A DNA stretch of 16,090 bases, from positions 1 to 16,090 of the forward strand of contig SKUV01000231.1 of assembly GCA_007129775.1 (NCBI GenBank), written 5' to 3'. The notes below the pieces were generated by a model, which saw only the letters and a program-made list of their open reading frames with translations, made no database searches and had not been told where the DNA came from. This DNA is from Paracoccaceae bacterium. Lineage in GTDB: Bacteria; Pseudomonadota; Alphaproteobacteria; Rhodobacterales; Rhodobacteraceae. Of the stretch, positions 1 through 8,856 are shown one piece after another; the stretch's first letter is position 1; the number at the start of each line of letters is the position of its first letter. A program made the position numbers and the translations under genes.

Positions 1-2287
<2,287 letters not shown>

Positions 2288-2533
2288 TGAACGGGCCTCC
2301 CTCTGGAAACGGGGCTGTTTACGCCCTGCACATGCCCCATCCGGGGAAACCGTTCAAGGGGTTCGGCGCAAATATGTATACCGTTGTGCACAGATTCTCG
2401 GGGCTTGCCGTCCCCCTCCCAGGTGACGATGTTCGCAAGGCGCGGCTCGCAATTCGTTGATTGGTCAAGCTGTGGGCCGGAAACTAAACCGCTAGTGGCG
2501 CCTGTCCGGTGCGATGCGGATGAAGGGGGTCAG
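2288..2533. promoter_or_regulatory. Divergent promoter region, acnA / DUF1223 gene
   Basis: This 246-bp stretch separates two divergently transcribed genes, so it should hold both promoters. It is visibly more AT-rich in places (around 2370-2400 and 2455-2490) than the genes around it. I could not assign convincing -35/-10 pairs. The best rightward candidate is TTGGTC at 2461-2466 followed 18 bases later by TAAACC, which is weak. A reading frame from 2384 to 2533 is continuous with the DUF1223 gene but looks like non-coding DNA. Confidence 0.4.
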
Positions 2534-3265
2534 ATGGTCTGTCGCTTGATGGGGGCGCTGCTCGCCGGGGCCGTCATGGCCGGGGCTGCATTGGCGGAAG
2601 ATGCGGAGGATCCGGCCGCTTCCGCCACCGCCGAGGCCGGCGTGGTGCTGGAGCTTTACACCTCGCAAGGATGCATCGCCTGCCCGCCGGTGGAGGCGCT
2701 TTTCGCCACCCTAGCCGACCGTAGCGACGTGATCGCGCTGGCGCTGCATGTGGATTACTGGGATTACATCGGCTGGCGTGACCGTTTCGCCCAGCCGGCT
2801 TTCACGGACCGGCAGAAAAACTATGCCCGAAGGTCGGGCAGTTCCACCGTCTACACGCCGCAGATGATCATCGGCGGTATCGACCGGGTCCAGGGTTTTC
2901 GCCCGATGGCCGTGCAGGACCTGCTCGCCAAGCACAGCGCGCGCGGTCCGCAAGTGAACATGACGGTCGAGATCGTCGCCGGCCAGTTGACGGTACAGGC
3001 CATGGCTGATCCGCCGCTCGGCCATGAAGTGTCGGTGCAACTCGTTCGCTACCGCCCCTACGAGCGTATGCGGATCAGCTCGGGCGAGAACGCGGGTCAC
3101 GAAAGCACATATCGCAACATCGTCACCGCGTGGATCGAAATCGCGCGCTGGGATGGCGCCGGAACCGCGACTTTCCACCGCGCCGTCGACGGAGATGCGC
3201 CCGTGGTCGTGATCCTGCAACAGGCCGATCACGGCCCGATCCTCGGGGCGATGCGCCTGCGCTGA
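2534..3265 (+). CDS. DUF1223 periplasmic thioredoxin-fold protein
   Basis: A 243-residue member of the DUF1223 family, which has a thioredoxin-like fold; its substrate is not established. Residues 1-21 form a signal peptide with a hydrophobic run ending AGAALA, so the protein should be exported. A redox-type CxxC (C47-I-A-C50) sits in the family motif LYTSQGCIACPP. It is followed by LHVDYWDYIGWRDRF and YTPQMIIGG, both characteristic of the family. The ATG at 2534 was chosen because it gives the signal peptide and has GAAGGGGG just upstream. An in-frame start 50 codons earlier would bury the signal peptide. It could act in thiol redox or metal handling in the periplasm, but that is inference. 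It is divergent from acnA, with purB 160 bp downstream on the same strand. Confidence 0.88.
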   Translation: MVCRLMGALLAGAVMAGAALAEDAEDPAASATAEAGVVLELYTSQGCIACPPVEALFATLADRSDVIALALHVDYWDYIGWRDRFAQPAFTDRQKNYARRSGSSTVYTPQMIIGGIDRVQGFRPMAVQDLLAKHSARGPQVNMTVEIVAGQLTVQAMADPPLGHEVSVQLVRYRPYERMRISSGENAGHESTYRNIVTAWIEIARWDGAGTATFHRAVDGDAPVVVILQQADHGPILGAMRLR

Positions 3266-3343
3266 TCCGCAGCGCGCCGCCGGCTGCACCTGCTGCTGAC
3301 CCCGAACAGCCACCCGCGCCCGACGGCACGGGCGTGCCGCTGC

Positions 3344-3372
3344 TTGTGCCCCGGCGGGCGGCAGTCTATCAC
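3344..3372 (+). promoter_or_regulatory. Candidate sigma70-type promoter of purB
   Basis: TTGTGC (3344-3349) and TATCAC (3367-3372) are separated by exactly 17 bases. Transcription would start near 3379, leaving a leader of about 47 bases before the purB ATG. The pairing is a sequence match only. Read-through from the DUF1223 gene is possible because no clear terminator lies between them. Confidence 0.35.
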
Positions 3373-3425
3373 CCGACCCAAAACACGCCCCCCGAAAGCG
3401 CCCCGCCAGCGAAAGGCCGCCGCCC

Positions 3426-4733
3426 ATGATCCCCCGCTATTCCCGCCCCGAAATGGTCGCCATCTGGTCGCCCGAAACGAAATTCCGGATCTGGTTCGAG
3501 ATCGAGGCCCATGCCTGTGACGCGCAGGCCGCGCTGGGGGTGATCCCCGCCGAGAACGCCGCCGCGGTCTGGAAGGCGAAGGACGCCACCTTCGACGTGG
3601 CCCGCATCGACGAGATCGAAGCGGTCACGAAACACGATGTCATCGCCTTTCTCACCCATCTGGGCGAGATCATTGGCCCGGAGGAGGCGCGTTTTGTCCA
3701 TCAGGGCATGACCTCTTCGGACGTGCTGGACACCACGCTGAATATCCAGCTCGTGCGCGCCGCAGATATCCTTCTGGCCGATCTCGACGCCCTGCTCGCG
3801 GCCCTGAGGCGCCGCGCGATGGAGCACAAGTTCACCATCCGGATCGGTCGCAGCCACGGCATCCATGCCGAGCCGACGACCATGGGCCTGACCTTCGCCC
3901 GCTTCTATGCCGAAATGGCCCGCAACCGCGCCCGGCTCGCCGCCGCCCGGGCCGAGGTCGCCACCGGCGCGATCTCTGGCGCTGTCGGCACCTTCGCCAA
4001 TATCGACCCGTCGGTGGAGGCCCATGTCTGCGACAAGCTCGGCCTGACGCCGGAGCCGATCAGCACGCAGGTCATCCCCCGCGACCGCCATGCGATGTTC
4101 TTTGCGACGCTGGGCGTGATCGCCTCCAGCATCGAGAATATCGCCATCGAGATCCGCCACATGCAGCGGACCGAGGTGCTGGAGGCAGAGGAGTTCTTTT
4201 CAAAGGGGCAGAAGGGCTCCAGCGCCATGCCCCACAAGCGCAACCCGGTGCTGACGGAAAACCTCACGGGCCTTGCGCGGCTGGTGCGTGGCATGGTTAC
4301 GCCGGCCCTGGAAAACGTGGCGCTGTGGCACGAGCGCGACATCTCGCATTCTTCGGTGGAGCGGATGATCGGCCCGGATGCCACCGTCACGCTCGATTTC
4401 GCGCTTGCGCGGCTGACCGGCGTGATCGACAAACTCGTGGTCTATCCCGACACCATGCTGGCCAACCTCAACCGTTTTCGCGGCCTGATCCATTCGCAGC
4501 GGGTGATGCTGGCGCTGACGCAAAAGGGCGTCAGCCGCGAGGATGCCTATGCGCTGGTGCAGCGCAACGCGATGAAGGTCTGGGAGGAGGGGCGCGATTT
4601 TCAGGAGGAAATGACCGCGGATGGCGATGTCCGCGCCGTGATGAGCGCCGAAGAGATCGCAGCGAATTTCGACCTCGAGCATCACACACGGCATGTGGAG
4701 ACGATTTTCGCCCGGGTTTTCGGCGCGGAGTGA
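3426..4733 (+). CDS. purB: Adenylosuccinate lyase
   Basis: PurB performs two beta-eliminations that release fumarate: SAICAR to AICAR in purine synthesis, and adenylosuccinate to AMP. The 435-residue length is normal for the family. The fumarase/aspartase superfamily signature is at residues 265-274 (SSAMPHKRNP), with the flexible-loop catalytic serine at S265 or S266. HQGMTSSD at 92-99 and the general-acid histidine H144 in GRSHGIH are also present. The protein begins MIPRYSRPEMVAIWSPETK, typical of the bacterial PurB branch. The ribosome-binding site (AAAGG, 3413-3417) is modest. The C-terminus is complete with TGA at 4731-4733. No other pur gene is in the window. It is followed on the same strand by a small secreted-protein gene 141 bp downstream, which seems to have its own regulatory DNA. 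Confidence 0.97.
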   Translation: MIPRYSRPEMVAIWSPETKFRIWFEIEAHACDAQAALGVIPAENAAAVWKAKDATFDVARIDEIEAVTKHDVIAFLTHLGEIIGPEEARFVHQGMTSSDVLDTTLNIQLVRAADILLADLDALLAALRRRAMEHKFTIRIGRSHGIHAEPTTMGLTFARFYAEMARNRARLAAARAEVATGAISGAVGTFANIDPSVEAHVCDKLGLTPEPISTQVIPRDRHAMFFATLGVIASSIENIAIEIRHMQRTEVLEAEEFFSKGQKGSSAMPHKRNPVLTENLTGLARLVRGMVTPALENVALWHERDISHSSVERMIGPDATVTLDFALARLTGVIDKLVVYPDTMLANLNRFRGLIHSQRVMLALTQKGVSREDAYALVQRNAMKVWEEGRDFQEEMTADGDVRAVMSAEEIAANFDLEHHTRHVETIFARVFGAE

Positions 4734-4771
4734 CCGGAATCGCGGCGTCAGCCTGCGACAAAACGTGCCAG

Positions 4772-4814
4772 ATCGGGGCATAATGCGCAAGAATCGGCCC
4801 ATCACTGCGCAAGA
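4772..4814 (+). repeat. Imperfect 22-bp tandem repeat before the small secreted-protein gene
   Basis: Two adjacent copies, 4772-4792 (21 bp) and 4793-4814 (22 bp), share the frame ATCGG..CAT.A.TGCGCAAGA. The 10-mer TGCGCAAGAA is perfect at 4784-4793 and 4806-4815, 22 bp apart, which is about two helical turns. The pair is flanked by a one-mismatch 12-bp repeat (AAACGTGCCAGA at 4761-4772 and AAACTTGCCAGA at 4814-4825). The right copy also ends in the inverted repeat CAAG-AAA-CTTG at 4810-4820. The spacing suits a tandem operator, but no regulator is identified. Confidence 0.6.
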
Positions 4815-4874
4815 AACTTGCCAGACGGCTGCGGATACTATGTCCTGAGAAGTGTCAACATCGGGAGAGACGCG

Positions 4875-5042
4875 ATGAAATTGAAGACAACCTTTGCCGC
4901 TATCGCCCTTGCCTTCGCGCCCAGCTTTGCCCTTGCGATGGACGGCTGTTCGATGGACCGCACCAGCACCGTCGCGCAATGCGAGGCGGGGCAGGTCTGG
5001 GACGATACCTCGGGCACCTGCATCACGCCGGTCACGGGCTGA
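4875..5042 (+). CDS. Small secreted cysteine-containing protein (55 aa)
   Basis: This short gene encodes MKLKTTFAAIALAFAPSFALA followed by about 34 mature residues. The first 21 residues form a good signal peptide with two N-terminal lysines, a hydrophobic core and an AxA cleavage site (ALA before MDG). The mature part has three cysteines (DGCS, QCEAG, GTCIT) and the spacing C-x3-GQVWDDTSGTC, loosely like small chitin-binding (CBM14-type) modules. Short proteins of this style are familiar in Rhodobacteraceae, but no function is known to me. A GGGAGAGA ribosome-binding site five to ten bases before the ATG at 4875 supports the start over an in-frame TTG at 4818. It is closed by a strong terminator about 40 bases downstream. 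An odd number of cysteines suggests a free thiol, dimer or metal contact. Confidence 0.75.
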   Translation: MKLKTTFAAIALAFAPSFALAMDGCSMDRTSTVAQCEAGQVWDDTSGTCITPVTG

Positions 5043-5080
5043 GCCGGTCACCCTTGCGGCCAATTCAAGTGGTCGGATTG

Positions 5081-5107
5081 CGCCGTCCTTCGGGGCGGCG
5101 TTTTCTT
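5081..5107 (+). terminator. Rho-independent terminator with UUCG loop
   Basis: An 8-bp stem (CGCCGTCC at 5081-5088 with GGGCGGCG at 5093-5100, one G-U pair) closes a TTCG tetraloop and is followed immediately by TTTTCTT. It lies about 40 bases past the stop of the small secreted-protein gene. It insulates that gene from the fliG-like gene downstream. Confidence 0.9.
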
Positions 5108-5136
5108 GTGATCGTCCCGGCACCTGCCAGCTGGCC

Positions 5137-5151
5137 TTAACCCCGCCTTAA
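5137..5151 (+). promoter_or_regulatory. Candidate CtrA binding site (TTAA-N7-TTAA)
   Basis: TTAA at 5137-5140 and TTAA at 5148-5151 are separated by CCCCGCC, giving the full alphaproteobacterial CtrA consensus TTAA-N7-TTAA. The half-sites sit in a dyad (CTTAA / TTAAG), with CCAGC / GCTGG arms further out. The box lies about 50 bp before the fliG-like ATG, a usual position for a CtrA-activated promoter. CtrA control of flagellar genes is well established in Rhodobacterales. Occupancy here is inferred from sequence only. Confidence 0.65.
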
Positions 5152-5201
5152 GCTGGTGTTGCGAGGCTCGCGGGCAGAGATGACCAGCTCGGGGGCACGG
5201 G

Positions 5202-6356
5202 ATGAACGAACGGGCGGTGGCGGGGGCCGGCCTGGCCACGCCGGGCGAGGGCCGGTCGGCCGTGCAAGGTGTGGCTGAACTTCTGGACGGGCCGCGCGGG
5301 CGCACCCCGCGGATGCGCCCGGCGCTGAAAGGCCGGCAGAAGGCCGCGATCATCGTGCGGCTCTTGCTGGCCGATGGCGCGCAACTTCCGCTTTCGTCGC
5401 TGCCCGAACATCTGCAGGCCGCCCTGACCGAGCAGATGGGCTCCATGCGGTTGGTTGACCGCGAGACCATGCGCGCCGTGGTGGCGGAATTCCAGGACGA
5501 ACTCGAATCGGTCGGCCTGTCGTTTCCCGGGGGGATCGACGGCGCGATCAGCATGCTTGACGGCCATATCAGCACCACGGCGGCAAGCCGTCTGCGCCGA
5601 CTCGCCAGCGCCTCGGGAAAGGCCGATCCATGGGAACGGGTGGCCGGCCATGATGGCGAGCGGCTGTTGCCCGTGCTGCAGGAGGAAAGCGCCGAGGTCG
5701 GCGCCGTCATGCTTTCTAAGCTCAGCGTGGACCGGGCCGCGGCGCTTCTGGAAAAGCTGCCGGGAGAGCGGGCGCGCCGGCTCACGCAGGCGATGTCGCG
5801 CACAGCGCGCGTCGATCCGGAAACCGTGCGGCGCATCGGGTTGGCGCTGGCCGCGCAGCTGGAATCGCTGCCGCCCCGGGCTTTCGAGACCGGGCCGGTG
5901 GAACGGGTGGGCGCGATCCTCAACTCCGCCCCCGCCACGACGCGCGACAGCGTGCTGGAGGGGCTGCGTGAAAGCGATCCGGATTTCGCCGAACAGGTGC
6001 GCCGCGCGATCTTCACCTTCGCCCATATCCCCGGCCGGGTGCCGCCCCGTGCGGTGCCGCTGGTGCTGCGCGCCGTCGCGCAGGACCGACTTCTTGCCGC
6101 GCTGGTCGCGGCCGGTGCCGCCGGCGGAGCCGAAGCGGCGAGCGCGGAATTCCTGCTGGCCAATATCTCGCAGCGCATGGCCGACGCCCTGCGCGAAGGG
6201 ATGGCAGAGGCCGGCCCGGTGGACCCCCGCGCCGGCGAAGAGGCGATGGCCGCCGTCATCGCCGCCATTCGCGAACTGGAGGGCGAGGGCACGCTCACGC
6301 TGCTGCCGCCCGATGCCGGCGCCCCGGTGGATGCGCCGCCCGCCGCTGTCGCCTGA
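5202..6356 (+). CDS. fliG: Divergent FliG-family flagellar motor switch protein
   Basis: FliG forms the rotor ring that meets the stator and sets rotation direction. This 384-residue protein has the FliG layout. Residues 44-105 match the N-terminal domain (RQKAAIIVRLL). Residues 153-215 match the middle domain (VMLSKL, AALLEKLPGERARR). Residues 232-367 match the C-terminal torque domain (VGAILNSAP, FAEQVRRAIFTF, NISQRMADALRE, AIRELEGEGTL). Aligned by eye to E. coli FliG, the torque charges are mostly changed: K264 is V302, D288 is E332, D289 is G333 and R297 is D341, while R281 is kept (R325). The middle-domain EHPQ motif reads EESA (161-164). About 40 extra residues precede the N-terminal domain, and the tail is rich in Pro and Ala. 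No other flagellar gene is nearby. The family call is firm; a working role in a motor is less certain. Confidence 0.85.
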   Translation: MNERAVAGAGLATPGEGRSAVQGVAELLDGPRGRTPRMRPALKGRQKAAIIVRLLLADGAQLPLSSLPEHLQAALTEQMGSMRLVDRETMRAVVAEFQDELESVGLSFPGGIDGAISMLDGHISTTAASRLRRLASASGKADPWERVAGHDGERLLPVLQEESAEVGAVMLSKLSVDRAAALLEKLPGERARRLTQAMSRTARVDPETVRRIGLALAAQLESLPPRAFETGPVERVGAILNSAPATTRDSVLEGLRESDPDFAEQVRRAIFTFAHIPGRVPPRAVPLVLRAVAQDRLLAALVAAGAAGGAEAASAEFLLANISQRMADALREGMAEAGPVDPRAGEEAMAAVIAAIRELEGEGTLTLLPPDAGAPVDAPPAAVA

Positions 6357-6410
6357 CCGGCCCACGGGCGGTGCCGAAAGGCGGTTGTTCGCCGCGCGCG
6401 TCAATCCTCC

Positions 6411-6443
6411 GGGCAGGTGGCGGGCAGGTGGTGGGCAGGTGGC
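6411..6443 (+). repeat. Triple 11-bp tandem repeat
   Basis: GGGCAGGTGG plus one variable base (C, T, C) is repeated three times head to tail at 6411-6421, 6422-6432 and 6433-6443. Only the eleventh base differs. It lies 55 bases beyond the fliG-like stop codon. It may be a slippage product; no function is evident. Confidence 0.85.
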
Positions 6444-6733
6444 GCCCGCGCACCCGCCGCGTGGCCGTGCCCGCGCGCAGGAAAGCGAAGGCGACCGCGC
6501 CAGACGCGGCCGCGAACCGCGCATGATCCCGACCATCTCCGACAAGGCCCGATCTGAGCCGTGTCTTCCAGAGCGGGCCGCCCTGACAGGCGGTGCGGCC
6601 CGGCGCCAGAGGGCTGCATCGTGGCGCGCCGGATGGCGCGGCAAGAGGCGCGGACGCCGCGCATGATCGCCACGCGGCAGCTTTGCCGCATCGTATCGTT
6701 TCCGGGCCGGAGCCCACGCCGCGGGCCGGGCGC

Positions 6734-6762
6734 TTGTGTCACCGCGCGCCGGGCGCTATGCC
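6734..6762 (+). promoter_or_regulatory. Candidate promoter of the acyltransferase gene
   Basis: TTGTGT (6734-6739) and TATGCC (6757-6762) are 17 bases apart. A start near 6769 would give a leader of about 80 bases before the ATG at 6852. The hexamers match only moderately in a very GC-rich setting, so the call is tentative. Confidence 0.28.
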
Positions 6763-6851
6763 TTCGCGGCGCCTTCCCGCCCCGGCGCAGGTCCTGCTGG
6801 CCGGGGGGCTCGGGGCGCATCCCGCGACTGGCTGGCCGGAAGACGACACCG

Positions 6852-7745
6852 ATGAAAGCGCGCAGAAAGCTGGCCCGGGACTACGTGGTCAACCTGTTCC
6901 TGAACCTGCTTTTCGGGATCGGGATGCGCCTGCCCTATGCATGGCGGGTGCGCGGGATGGGCTGGATCGCGGCCCGGGTCTTCGCCCCGCTGGTGGGGTA
7001 TCGCAAGCGCATCCGCGACAACCTCGCCCTCGTCTGCCCCGACCTGCCCGCGGCCGAGGTCGCGCGCATCGTCCGCGAGGTGCCCGACAATGCCACCCGC
7101 ACGCTGGTCGAGATATTCTCGGGCGATGAATTCCTGAATCACGCGGCCCGCGCCCCCGTCACCGGGGCCGAATGGCTGGACCAGATCGAGGCGGCGCAGG
7201 CCGAAGGGCGGCCGGTGATGCTCGTCTCGGGCCATTTCGGAAATTACGACGTGGCGCGCGGCTTCTTCGCCCGGCGCGGGCACCGGGTCGGCGGGCTCTA
7301 CAATCCGATGAGCAACCCCTATTTCAACGACCGCTATGTGGCCGCGATCTCGCGCATTTCGCAGCCGGTGTTTCCGCGCGGGCGCCACGGCATGGGCCAG
7401 ATGCTGCGTTTCCTGCGCGATGGCGGGATGCTGGGCATCCTGATCGATCAGCACATGCCCCGCGGCGCGCCGCTGCGGTTTTTCGGGCGGCGCGCGCTGA
7501 CCGCGCTGTCGGCGGCGGAAATGGCCTTGAAATACAACGCCCTCGTCGTGCCGGTCTATGGGCGGCGCCTGCCCGACGGGCTGAATTTCGAACTGATCAT
7601 CGAGGCGCCGGTGCCCCATGGCACGCCCGAAGAGATGACGCAGGCGCTCAACGATTCGCTGGAGGCCCGGATCCGGGAGGACATGGCGCAATGGCTGTGG
7701 ATTCACCGGCGCTGGCGCGGCCAGTCGCCCGAAAGCGCCGACTGA
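6852..7745 (+). CDS. LpxL/HtrB-family lysophospholipid/lipid A acyltransferase
   Basis: The protein belongs to the LpxL/LpxM (HtrB) family, inner-membrane enzymes that transfer an acyl chain from acyl-ACP to a lipid A precursor or related lysolipid. At 297 residues it is close to the usual ~300. The catalytic HX4D motif is H128-F-G-N-Y-D133 in LVSGHFGNYD. Further family blocks are YNPMSNPYFN, FPRGRHGMGQMLRFLRDGG and LGILIDQHMPRGAPLRFFGR, with WLWIHRRWR near the C-terminus. Residues 10-30 are hydrophobic and probably form the N-terminal membrane anchor. The ATG at 6852 is chosen because earlier in-frame starts add low-complexity Arg/Pro sequence; GGAAGA lies about nine bases upstream. It stands alone and converges on moaA, 22 bases away. 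Which lipid A position or lipid it acylates cannot be read from sequence. Confidence 0.9.
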   Translation: MKARRKLARDYVVNLFLNLLFGIGMRLPYAWRVRGMGWIAARVFAPLVGYRKRIRDNLALVCPDLPAAEVARIVREVPDNATRTLVEIFSGDEFLNHAARAPVTGAEWLDQIEAAQAEGRPVMLVSGHFGNYDVARGFFARRGHRVGGLYNPMSNPYFNDRYVAAISRISQPVFPRGRHGMGQMLRFLRDGGMLGILIDQHMPRGAPLRFFGRRALTALSAAEMALKYNALVVPVYGRRLPDGLNFELIIEAPVPHGTPEEMTQALNDSLEARIREDMAQWLWIHRRWRGQSPESAD

Positions 7746-7767
7746 TTGGCGGGGCGCGAGCGGCGCG

Positions 7768-8772
7768 TCAGCCGCCGGTGTGGCTCATGTGGCGCGAGAC
7801 CTGCCCGTCCACCTTCTGGCGGGAATAGTCGAAATCATGCCCCTTGGGCTTGCGCGCGATTGCCGCGCGAATCGCCTGTTCCAGAAGCGCGTCGTCGGGG
7901 CTGGCGCGCAGCGGGGCGCGCAGATCGGCCATGTCTTCCTGCCCCAGACACATGTAAAGCTCGCCCGTGCAGGTCAGTCGGACGCGGTTGCAGCTTTCGC
8001 AGAAATTGTGCGTGAGCGGTGTGATGAAGCCGATCTTCTGCCCGGTTTCCTCCAGCCGGACGTAACGCGCCGGCCCGCCGGTGCGTTCGCTCAGGTCGGT
8101 CAGGGTGAAGCGTTCGGCCAGGCGCGCGCGCAGGTCGCGCAGGGGCCAGTATTGGTCCAGCCGGTCTTCGTTGCCCAGATCGCCCATGGGCATGACCTCG
8201 ATCCAGGTCAGGTCCATGTCGCGGGCGGCGCACCATTCCTGCAGGGTGAACAACTCGTCCTCGTTGAACCCCTTGAGCGCCACGGCATTGATCTTGACGC
8301 GCAGCCCGGCCCGTTGCGCCGCGTCGATCCCGTCGAGCACCTGCGCCAGCCGGCCCCAGCGGGTCACGCGCGCGAATTTGTCCTCGTCCAGCGTGTCGAG
8401 CGAGACATTGATGCGCCGCACCCCGCAGGCGACCAGTTCATCGGCGAACCGCCGCAATTGCGAGCCGTTGGTCGTCAGCGTCAGTTCGCGCAGCGCGCCG
8501 CTGTCCAGATGGCGGGACATCCCGCGGAAGAAGGTGAGGATATCGCGCCGCACCAGCGGCTCGCCCCCGGTGATCCGCAGCTTTTCCACACCAAGCCGTA
8601 TGAAGGTGGAGCACATCCGGTCCAGCTCCTCCAGCGTCAGAAGCTCTTTCTTCGGCAGGAAGGTCATGTTTTCGGCCATGCAATAGACACAGCGGAAATC
8701 GCACCGGTCGGTCACGGAGACCCGGAGATAGCTGATCGGGCGGGCGAAAGGGTCGATAAGGGGCGCGGTCAT
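7768..8772 (-). CDS. moaA: GTP 3',8-cyclase MoaA
   Basis: MoaA is the radical-SAM enzyme that cyclises GTP to 3',8-cH2GTP, the first step of molybdenum cofactor synthesis, working with MoaC. From the ATG at 8772 it has 334 residues, normal for the family. The radical-SAM [4Fe-4S] motif is C24-x3-C28-x2-C31. ITGGEPL (67-73) and SLDTLDE follow. The C-terminal substrate-binding cluster uses C258, C261 and C275 (NFCESCNRVRLTC, then YMC). The family's functionally important terminal Gly-Gly is intact (HTGG). A GTG two codons upstream (8778) is an alternative start. No Shine-Dalgarno sequence is visible, and the predicted promoter puts the transcript start at or next to the ATG, so translation may be leaderless. 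No other moa or moe gene is in the window. Confidence 0.96.
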   Translation of the reverse strand: MTAPLIDPFARPISYLRVSVTDRCDFRCVYCMAENMTFLPKKELLTLEELDRMCSTFIRLGVEKLRITGGEPLVRRDILTFFRGMSRHLDSGALRELTLTTNGSQLRRFADELVACGVRRINVSLDTLDEDKFARVTRWGRLAQVLDGIDAAQRAGLRVKINAVALKGFNEDELFTLQEWCAARDMDLTWIEVMPMGDLGNEDRLDQYWPLRDLRARLAERFTLTDLSERTGGPARYVRLEETGQKIGFITPLTHNFCESCNRVRLTCTGELYMCLGQEDMADLRAPLRASPDDALLEQAIRAAIARKPKGHDFDYSRQKVDGQVSRHMSHTGG

Positions 8773-8778
8773 GGTCAC

Positions 8779-8807
8779 AATCTAGACACGGGCTTGTGCG
8801 GCGGCAA
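8779..8807 (-). promoter_or_regulatory. Sigma70-type promoter of moaA
   Basis: On the minus strand TTGCCG (8802-8807) and TAGATT (8779-8784) are separated by exactly 17 bases. Initiation 6-8 bases past the -10 box would fall at about 8771-8773, on the moaA ATG. This is a sequence prediction. Confidence 0.5.
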
Positions 8808-8856
8808 GGCCGGTTCCGCGTTGATGCGGGCCCGGCGCCGGCCTATGCTGCGGTGC

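Larger units (their letters stand above)
6357..6851. other. Gene-free 495-bp GC-rich region
   Basis: No credible protein, tRNA or known RNA gene was recognised between the fliG-like gene and the acyltransferase gene. Open frames here on both strands translate to Arg/Pro/Ala-rich sequence typical of GC-rich non-coding DNA. The stretch contains an 11-bp triple tandem repeat (6411-6443), a 12-mer CCGCGCATGATC present at both 6517-6528 and 6657-6668, and a perfect 6-bp hairpin (6674-6679 with 6684-6689, loop GCTT). The hairpin has no strong T-run. A promoter for the acyltransferase is suggested near the right end. An unannotated small RNA or a decayed gene cannot be ruled out. Confidence 0.5.

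Noticed and set aside
2457..2468. TTGATTGGTCAA palindrome as an FNR/Crp-type site
   Set aside because: The TTGA and TCAA halves are 4 bases apart, whereas the FNR core needs 6. The symmetry is probably incidental.
2384..2533. In-frame N-terminal extension of the DUF1223 gene
   Set aside because: It would place about 50 residues before a clear signal peptide and occupy the divergent promoter region. The ATG at 2534 has its own ribosome-binding site.
5048..6644. Long minus-strand open frames opposite the fliG-like gene
   Set aside because: The translations are Arg/Ser/His-rich low-complexity sequence without motifs, as expected opposite a GC-rich gene. The plus strand encodes a recognisable FliG.
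6561..6851. N-terminal extension of the acyltransferase from an upstream start
   Set aside because: The added 97 residues are Arg/Pro-rich without similarity to the family. The ATG at 6852 starts a normal-length protein with a membrane anchor.
7748..7776. Bidirectional terminator between the acyltransferase gene and moaA
   Set aside because: GCGGC/GCCGC (7760-7764 with 7771-7775) forms only a 5-bp stem overlapping the moaA stop, and no T-run lies on either side.
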